Positions 56,072 through 64,000 of a stretch of DNA of 64,000 bases are shown piece by piece (within the stretch, counting starts at the first letter, position 1; each line of letters begins with the position of its first letter). The translations under genes were made by a program, and so were the position numbers. This DNA comes from Mortierella alpina (taxonomy: Eukaryota > Mortierellomycota > Mortierellomycetes > Mortierellales > Mortierellaceae): the NCBI GenBank assembly GCA_029449245.1, contig JANATF010000005.1:1984001-2048000 (forward strand), written 5' to 3'. Below the pieces are notes generated by a model, which saw only the letters and a program-made list of their open reading frames with translations, searched no databases and was not told the DNA's origin.

Positions 56072-57036
56072 AGACAGGAAATAAACGAGCTTCGTGTCAT
56101 GTATCGCAGCGCGGGCACCCCCTCTTGATGCGTTGCACGACTTGAAAAGGTCCATCGTCGAGGTGGATCTAGAGGACCTTTGTGAACTCCGAGAGAGAGA
56201 GATTAGATCAATCAGTCCTGGCCCACGTTTATTACGGCATGGAAGGTGTCTAGGGAGCAACGGGCTGGTGCATGGTGGGACAAGGGCAAGGCGTAAGGCT
56301 ATGGCCGACGAAGGATTGGAATGGCATGTGCGAAAAATACGAAAATACGAGATGATCGCGACGCACTTTTCAGTCCTGACAGGGCGAAATGAAAAATGCG
56401 AGGGGGTCGGCCGAACCACACGCACAATTAGTCGAGCAGAAGCAAGCCAAGCCAAGCCAAAAAAAAAAATCATCCCACTCTTCATCTTGTGTGTGCAAGG
56501 AATGAGCAGAAACGCGCCCCCTGCTAAGCTCTTGCAGCCCGCGTACAAGCACTGTGCAGCGCTGGCTATTTTCGAGGCACGGTGTGGGGTGCGATCCCTG
56601 GGCCGTGTGCAGGAGCGAGGGTCAAGGCCTGTAGGCTGTGGTTGTGATTGGGCCTGGACGAACCTTCTTTCGCACACAGGTCTCTGATCACTGGTCCAGG
56701 TCAAAAACAAGCTCTCGACTTTCTTGCCTGACCTTCTTGCCTCTTGCCACCCATTGTCGTTTCTTCTTTTATCCGCACCTCACTTCCAGTTCCTCTTTCA
56801 CTCTCTCTCTCTCTCTCTTCCACACACACAAACACACACTCTCTCTCTCTCACTCTCAGTCTGTCTCATTCTCTCTCTCTGGTCTCCTCCTTCTCGTCGT
56901 CCCTCCCGTCCTCTCTGTCCTTCCCTTCGTCAGCCTCTTCGTCAGTCCCTGACCACCCTCTCTGTGACACCCGGCCGCACCTCGTTGCGTTCGCCACCCA
57001 GGGCACCGAGCTCACGCAGCTGCCCGTAGCTCCAGG
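56072..57036. other. Intergenic, no gene recognised
   Basis: A 197-codon frame (56094-56687, plus) and a 243-codon frame on the opposite strand overlap here, but neither has a domain. The last 300 bp are CT-rich leader of the esterase gene. Confidence 0.45.
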
Positions 57037-59910
57037 ATGCACGACTCTACAGGGTGCGCCTTCTCTCCATACACCCTCCATGCCCCGGCAACACAGGCCT
57101 CTCCTCTCCCTCCACCGTCATCATCTCGTTATGGTCCACATCACCACAAGACGCCACACCCACATCATCGCCCTCCTTCGTCACAGAGCTGCCAAAATGA
57201 CCGCAACAACGCAAGGCACCGCTCGTCCCTCTCCCAGTGGACACTCAGCCTGTGCACCTGGCTATGGGTTGCCTTGAGCGCTTGCTACAACCGCCTGACC
57301 GCGTGGCTCTTCCCAAGGGAGCCCGAGCCACTGGATCTGCAGACGACGCTCGCCTTCATAGCCATGGCCCCAAGCATCGTGGTGACCATCGTTGCGTTTG
57401 TGCCTTTCTTCTTGAAGTGGTTGCTGGGTCTTCGGACAAGTCAAGCCGGAGACCGAGGCCATGCAAAGGGCATGCGCAAGTAAGTTTATCTTGGGAGCTT
57501 GTTTTATTTTGGATGGACCGTTAGAGTTATTATTGGATCCCCCTTCGCCCCCTGGAATTGAGCGAACAGAGTGCCCGTGGCTTTGGTGAGGGTTGTCCCT
57601 CGTTCTCACACATCCTCTACTCCACTCCACTTTGTATTCCCCCCTTCTTTTACCCTAGGACCTGGTCAGCAAAGATGGCACTGGCGGTTGCATGTTTGAA
57701 ATCATACCTTCGTGGTGCCGAGGCGTTTACAATCGAGTACTGTCAGGGGCGGTCGAGGGCGATCCCGTTCATGACGGCACCGCTGGGAATTGGCGTCAAG
57801 AAGATCAAAATCCCGGCATTCCCTTGGCGATCCAAGGCCGAGACGATTGTGCTTGCCTGTCTGTCAGATCAGGAGAAGGAGGCCCTTCATTATTGGGGTG
57901 CTAATACTACTGAAATCGACAGGCCTCTTACACAACAGGAAGCAGACGATTGCACACAGACGACGAAAGATGTGAATGCAGATCAGGAGCATCGTTGCCA
58001 AGGAGATCGATACGCCGAAGGACTGGACGCTGAATGGCTCGAGCACCGTGGCCATGATGAATATGGCCCAGAGATCTGCACAACCGACAATGCCACAGCG
58101 GTCTTGTATTTTCACGGAGGCGGATACTACACTGGGTCAAAGGAGGAGCATCGTGTGCTAATCGGCCCTCTGGTGCAGCGGCTTGGGAAGAACATCCGCA
58201 TCCTGATCGTAAGTAGCTCTATTTCGTGGAAGAGGCAAGCCCCATCGTTCCACGCCCTGATATCTGTGCTCATCACCACTTTACGCCGTGGCACCTTATT
58301 TTAGGTCAATTACAGGCTCGCTCCTCAAGATCCCTTTCCGGCCGCATTGGTGGATGCTCTTTCATGTTATATGTGGTTGTTAGATCAGCCAATCTCAGAG
58401 GCACTCTCGCTGGACAGCACAGCCGCATGCAATGACTCTGACAAACGTTTCCAGCCTCATCAGATTGTTCTTATGGGCGACTCGGCTGGCGGTGGATTGG
58501 CTTTGAGTCTCAGCCTGCTGCTCAGAGACCATGGAGCATTACCACAACCACGCGGCATTGTCACTTGGTCGCCCTGGCTCGACCTCACATCTTCGCTTCC
58601 CTCCTTCAAGAATAACGCTCTTACAGACATCATCCCGTATGAGGACTTTACACATGTCTATTCTGAGGCAGTCGAAAGGATGTTTGAACACCATGAGGAT
58701 TCAACATGGGAGGACGACCATGACGCTGTGTTGTCGAAACCAAGATCATACCAACGTGCACAGATTTATTGCCCAGACTCTTGTTTGCGGATAAAATACG
58801 TCAGCCCGCTGTATGAGACCAACTACCGAGGGATTCCAAGTGTATTCATTGTAAGTTGACACCAGTTTTCTCTTCGTGTCTTTTGCTCTGTAACATCCAT
58901 GGTCATTTGTTAAGGTTTTTGGCCTCTTCTCATAGCTGTGTGGATCGGCCGAACGGTTTGCGGACGAATGTTTGCTCCTGGCTGCGCGTCTAGAGAAACA
59001 ACAGCAACCATGCAGGATTGACATCTTTGAGGACATGCCCCATGTCTTTCCTCTCTTCCGCTTCCACCCCAGTGCTATGGCGGCATTTGACCGCACGGGT
59101 GCTTTTATCCGAGAACTTGTCCAGACCGACCTGGCAGCAGGCGCCAACCCTAGTAGTCGCAGCGGCCGAGGCCAGGTCGTTATACCCATCTCCTCTCCTT
59201 CAATATCTTCCCCCTCGCTCTCTTCGTCTTCACAGACACCATCACCGTCACCATCACCATCACCCTTCCAGCCCAACTTGTTGGCCTCGAGCTCATTACC
59301 ATCGTACGATGAGCTCATCTGTTTCAAGGACGAGACCTCAAACACTGCGGTTGAAATGACTAAAGTGCCGAGACCTTATGATCTACCAAGAGCGACCAAT
59401 GCCTTGTCCTCGCTCTCGTCCGTCAACTCCAACGCCTCGAGTACAACAACCCTTGCCTCGACAACCTCCTTCCTCAACGCGTCACTGGAGTCATCCGCAC
59501 ATGGAAAAGACCTCGATATTCTTCAACCGGAACCTATATTCCCGGGCAACAGGATTCCGTCATTCGGACTTCAAGAGGAAAGCGTCGTGGATGCATGGAC
59601 GACAACAGGCGTCACTATGGAAGAAGTGAGGCGAGCACGCTCCATCGCTACTAATACCACCACAGTGAACGTTATTGACCTTTCGGGAACCCGTGTCTTG
59701 AGCTATCACAACAAACAAAGCCAGACAGCCTCAGGACCGTGTGCGCCATTACTCGCCAACCAAGAAAGCCAGCAGCGGCGCAGGCGCCGGCAAAAGGCTT
59801 TGAAGATCCATGATATAGTGTCGGAAGCGACACTGTCCGAGTGGGAGAATCTGTTGATGCAGGGATCTATTCCCACGAGACGATGGCAGTGCCCACCACG
59901 CTCTTCATAA
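57037..59910 (+). CDS. HSL-type alpha/beta hydrolase (esterase/lipase), membrane-anchored
   Basis: Product of 837 residues in four exons: 57037-57479, 57659-58208, 58305-58850 and 58936-59910. The N-terminus is low complexity, then hydrophobic segments (LCTWLWVALSACY and AMAPSIVVTIVAFVPFFLKW) suggest membrane attachment. The hormone-sensitive-lipase oxyanion motif HGGGYYTG is at 300-307, VNYRLAPQDPFPAAL follows at 332, and GDSAGGG (389-395) gives nucleophile Ser391. The His is probably H549 (MPHVFP), and the acid is near 519-523 (GSAERFAD). The last 270 residues are a Ser/Pro/Thr-rich tail of unknown role, which makes the protein about twice the usual length. Possible substrates are steryl or acyl esters. 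Confidence 0.88.
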
Positions 59911-60205
59911 AGACATAATGATTTCAGTTGCGGTAAGCATAATGCAAAGCTGTACAAGTACACGCGCGGTTGGGGGAAAAAAAAGACGAGAGACGGTTGT
60001 GAATTGTATTATTGATATTATGATAAAGAGACCTTCAAGCAGGAGAACGATATAGGAGGATTATTGGAATGATAGAGAAAGGTGTGGGGGGTATTGATAC
60101 ACTGAGGTGATACACTATATATTTTGCCGTAAAGCTACAGGAGATGTTGGAACAAAGAGAAAGAAAGAACAGAAGACAAGGGTATAGACGTTTGTTGCCT
60201 GTCGT

Positions 60206-62465
60206 TCAAGGCAATTGAACGGCGTATTCGAACTTGGCTAATGGCATCAAAAAAAAATATGGACAGTTAGTTTCCAAAGGAACAGCCTGAAGCACCGCAC
60301 GCGCCAGTGGAAGTCTAACGAAAGATCGGACACTTACAGATACCGACGATGGTCCAGCAAAGAAAGTCGTCGCAGCCAGGCTTGAAGTACTCGTTCAAAG
60401 TGGAGGTCTCGTACCGCAAGAGTGTGTTGGTAGCTGCCGAGATATCCATGAAGCGACCACCTTGTTGGTCATCCCCATGGGCACCCAGGTACATGGATAG
60501 GCCATCATCGCTCGTCCGCTCGGTCGACTTGAGCGCCACTTTTTGCATCTGGCAAATGGGCCCGATGGCTCCCTCGAGAATACGTCCGTTCTCGACCTTG
60601 CAGACAATCAGGTGGTCCGACTGCAAGCCCGTCGCCGTCTCCGTCAGGATGATCTCGGCACCGTAGGTAATGGGCGCAGCCGTGAGCTGAACGACCGGTT
60701 GGCGGTGATGAGACTTGGAACGCGGAGCTGCAGGTGAAGAAGGGCCATTGGCGACGATGGCGATGGTAAAGGCCGACCAGGTCGAGGACTTTGCACAGAG
60801 CGATCCATTAATGACCGACATATACTTGGTGCGCACTGTCTGCGAATTGATCCGGTTGAACAGCGACACGAGGGATCCAGCCAGGATACACGAGGAGACA
60901 TTGCGCGCCTTGGCAGTTTTCTTCGAAGGCTTGGAGATAATCGCGATCGGTTGGGAATCAAAGACAGCGCATGGCTCGGGCGAGTCGGTCAACCCGCCAT
61001 TGGCCTCGCCCTCTGCAGACTGGGCTGCTGTTGCTCCTGCCTCACCCGAGACAAAGCCATTGGGAAGACAGGCACTACCGTAGAGCTGGAGCTTCAGCTG
61101 GAACGACTTGGCCTTGGCAGAGCCGCTGACATAGAGGTAGCGGAACGTGCTCGACTGGTCATCCTCCAGGGTCGATCGCTGGCCAAGGGTGTGGTTCTCT
61201 CCAGCCTCGCAGATCACTGACATGGCTACCTGAGGCTTGCTGGTCAAGCCCGAATTGGGATCCTCAAGATCGCCCTGGATGTGGACAATTGGAGGCGGAC
61301 ACAAGAAGCGCTTCTCGGATCCGTACGACTTTTGTGCAACAGATGCGTGATAGCAGCTGATGGTGGTCGTCGTCGTCGTGGCGGGGCGAGACTGGGTGTT
61401 AGAGGAGGAGGAGGAGGAGGAGCTGGCACCGGACGAGTACAAGGGGACGGTATCACGAAGGCCACTGGCCACCGAGGACATGTTGAAGGCGCGTGCAACC
61501 TCAGCGTCTGAACCCTCGCTGTATCCAGGCATTGCGCGTCTGACCTTGAGATGACGGGCATTGTTGTCGCTGGTAGCGGTGGCACTGGTGGACGTGTGGG
61601 TGCTGAGGCGGGACCACTTGCGCTTATGGGTGACGTGGCTGGGCGAGAGCAAGGGAGAGGAGGGTCGCGGGAGCATTGGCTTGAGGCGAGGGCGATAGCT
61701 CTCCTCAGGGACGGGGCTGTTGTCGCGGTTGAGGTCGAGGTCGAGGTCGCGCGTAGACTGCAGATCATCGACGAGATTGCTGATAGACATGCGCCTCAGA
61801 GAGGGGCTGCTGGTCCGTGTCCTCTTGAAGTGACTGTCGCAGGAGGCCGCAGTAGCAGTGACAGTGACAGTAGCAGCAGTAGAGACGGGAAGTCGATCAG
61901 AGAGCAGGGGCGAAGAAGGAGCAGACGCAGAGAGGGAGCTGGGTGGAGGGGAAAGCGAGCCCGTCGAGGACGCACAGGACGCAGAGGCAAACAGGTTGGA
62001 GTGGACCTCGACAGCGTCAAGCAGCGACTCCATGTTGGTGCCCAAATACTCGTGCATATTTGACTTTGAGGAGGCGGCATGGTCAGAGCCGCTGCTCGAG
62101 TCGGACGAGGATGGAGAGGGCGAAGGCGAAGGCGTGAACTGGTGCGAGCTCGAAGCCGGTGTCTTTTGGTAGTGCTTATCGTAGGATTGGTAAGAGGGTT
62201 GCTGACGCTGGTGCTGGTGCTGGTGCTGGGAGCTGTAGAGCGAACCAGGACGACGATAGGCCGAGTCGGCAGCAGCGTGTGTGGACGGAGAGGACGAGGC
62301 TGGTGTGGAGGACGAGGAGATGTGCGAGTCTTCAAGGGGATAGAGAGCAGCGAGCGATGGAAGCGGAAGGATGGTAAGGCGTGCGTCGGGGTGATGCCTG
62401 CTTGCGGTCTCGGAGTGGATCGATTCCGCATAAGCCTGTGCGGCAGAGGGGAATGGGGGCCGCAT
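60206..62465 (-). CDS. CSL family transcription factor (Su(H)/Lag-1/RBP-J type)
   Basis: DNA-binding factor of 719 residues in two exons: 62465-60338 and 60237-60206. The first 350 residues are Ser/Pro/Thr-rich and low complexity. The LAG1 DNA-binding part begins CYHASVAQKSYGSEKRFLCP and continues PPIVHIQGDLED. The beta-trefoil region has IAIISKPSKKTAKARNVSSC and LAGSLVSLFNRINSQTVRTK, then YMSVINGSLCAKSSTWSAF. Further marks are CKVENGRILEGAIGPICQMQ and a last FLCWTIVG. The final 32-nt exon adds KFEYAVQLP, which replaces the ragged read-through end. No ATG exists upstream in frame before 62465. Animal CSL proteins mediate Notch output; fungi lack Notch, and fission yeast members act in adhesion and cell-cycle control. 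Confidence 0.93.
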
Positions 62466-64000
62466 GGTGGATGCGCACGGAGGTGTGAGATGTGTGTGTG
62501 GAGCGAGAGTGTGAGATCTGCTGGCTGGGAGCAAACACGTTGGCGGGCGGTGGAGAAGTTGCAGGGTCGAGCTGTTATCTCGAGGTGTGGAGAAGCAAAC
62601 CGAGCGAGAGGACCACCGGCGTGAGAGAATAGGATAAAGGACAAAGGAGGGTGGGAAAAAACGAACAGAAGGCGAAGGCGAAGGGCGGACGAGAAAGTGC
62701 GAGCAGGGGTGAGATGAAGAAGACGGAGAAGGACAGCGATGGAGCGAAGGGGTGGGAAACAAGAAGAGGAGGAGGAAGAAGAAGACGAGAAGAAGACGAG
62801 AAGAAGAAAAGAAAAGAAGAGGTGTGAAAGGCGGTGGTCGTTGACGGATTCTTGGGTTTTATACCTCGCACAAGGTGTGAAGTCCGAAGTGAGAAAAAGT
62901 AGTGTGATAAAGTAAAATAACAGCGTAAAAAACTAACGAGGTACCAAAGCACTCACACACTTTACACCCAGGCATTGACGCACTCGCCCAGTTCAATTCA
63001 GTCATTCAAAAGGGTCTATCGTATAAATAGAGCAGAGCCATGGTCAGCAATGGCCAAGGGTGAGGCACGGCAGCATGGAAACAACGGGGTGGGTGGGGGT
63101 GGCGAGTGCAGAGGGGGCAAACAATAATGGCGAGGTGGGTGAAGGGCATGTATTGCACCACTGCCGTGCGCTCTTGTCGTCGTTTGTCTGGTGAGAGGGT
63201 GTGGATGTGTGGAAAAGGGTGTCCAGCGAGCAAATTAGGCCTGTACAGCTGTGTGTAAGGGTGTGCTGCCAGCGTGTGGGTGTAGAGTATTCAGTCTGAT
63301 AGAAAGCAACTATAACGAGATAAGGAAGCACACAACAGCACTCCATTATCGCTCGCTCCATGAGCCTAATTGTTGAGATGAGGACGATGAAGACCCGTAC
63401 TCTCTCACACTCAGTCGCACCCTCCCTATGATTCTCGCTCACTCATCTCTCGCTCACTCTCTCCCCGTCTCTCTTGTGTGCCATGGCCCCATAGATGTCG
63501 GTCTCCGTCCACTGGCCACATCCATCAACCCTGCCAATCATTTCATGGCCCTGTGCTGAACGAGAAGCAAGATGCGATGCTCAATGCGACAGAAACCGAT
63601 CCAAAAAAAAGGGCCCATTGCCGTACCAAATCTATCTTTGGTTCTCTCGCTATGACACTTCTCTGCGTAAACAGTTGCCTCAGACACATTGCCCCCCCTC
63701 CCCCCTTCCTTTGCCAGCCATTGTCTCTTTCTCTCTGTCTCCTGCCCCTCATCATACTTTAGTCCCAATTCCAACTTTCCCACCATCCGAGGAAAAATAA
63801 TAATACTATCATGGCTCTTTGTGATTATACCCACGCTTATTTTTTCCTCCTCGGTCGGGCCAAATGTGGTAAAAGTGAGTTGTCTGCACTGGGTCTGAAT
63901 GTAACAAAGCCCGGGCGGGGCGGGCTTGATTGATCAATGATAAAGAGAAGCGAAAGCGTGGGCCATATGTCCGTCCATTGTAGCGTGTGCGCTGAGATAT
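62466..64000. other. CSL leader and upstream region, no further gene
   Basis: The first 400 bp are the CSL leader, purine-rich on the plus strand (GAAGAAG repeats at 62765-62820). Beyond 62.9 kb short open frames show no features. I see no gene up to the window end. Confidence 0.45.
62857..62863 (-). promoter_or_regulatory. TATA box of the CSL gene
   Basis: Read on the minus strand it is TATAAAA, 392 bp before the start codon, followed by a long CT-rich leader that has no in-frame ATG. Confidence 0.55.

Noticed and set aside
56094-56710. Overlapping opposite-strand frames of 197 and 243 codons
   Set aside because: Neither has motifs; mutual overlap suggests chance in GC-rich spacer sequence.
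62466-62762. CSL start further upstream at 62762
   Set aside because: The codon there is TTG, not ATG, and no other in-frame ATG precedes 62465.

Overview
This is nuclear DNA of an early-diverging filamentous fungus. Most genes are split by short spliceosomal introns (about 80-120 bp, GTAAGT/GTACGT-type donors), start codons often follow CT-rich leaders, and regulators carry long glutamine tracts. The gene content (CSL and CP2/Grainyhead transcription factors, a PRL-type phosphatase, an AIG1-like GTPase) points to Mucoromycota, most likely Mortierellaceae. That placement is an inference from gene content and style; no marker gene was compared.

Left part (1-6.3 kb): a polyamine-regulated ornithine decarboxylase antizyme on the minus strand that needs a +1 ribosomal frameshift at TCC-TGA; a tRNA-Glu(CTC); a repeat-rich 3.5 kb with TGACAT palindromes and a 16-copy, 70-bp minisatellite; and ribosomal protein eS27.

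Middle (6.5-29.4 kb): the cohesin subunit Scc3/STAG in 12 exons, a Zn(II)2Cys6 transcription factor, an orphan single-pass membrane protein, a monoacylglycerol lipase-like hydrolase, dUTPase, a monocarboxylate-porter-like MFS transporter and a stomatin/SPFH protein. From 30.7 to 35.8 kb lie two more tandem paralogues of that transporter.

Right part (36.6-62.5 kb): an AIG1-like GTPase head-to-head with a PRL-like phosphatase, an SDR oxidoreductase with a GC-AG intron, a penta-EF-hand protein, a triose-phosphate-transporter-family carrier, a CP2/Grainyhead factor divergent from an FAD amine-oxidase-like protein, a large membrane-anchored HSL-type esterase, and a CSL (Su(H)/Lag-1) factor.

There are no operons and no sign of one shared pathway. 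Genes are independent, mostly housekeeping or signalling units. Exon coordinates were worked out by hand from splice consensus, reading-phase continuity and family resemblance; phases close exactly in all the multi-exon genes listed. No database search was run. The most notable observations are the antizyme recoding site with a perfect 12-bp hairpin just downstream, and the two families of palindromic repeats between 2.3 and 5.5 kb.
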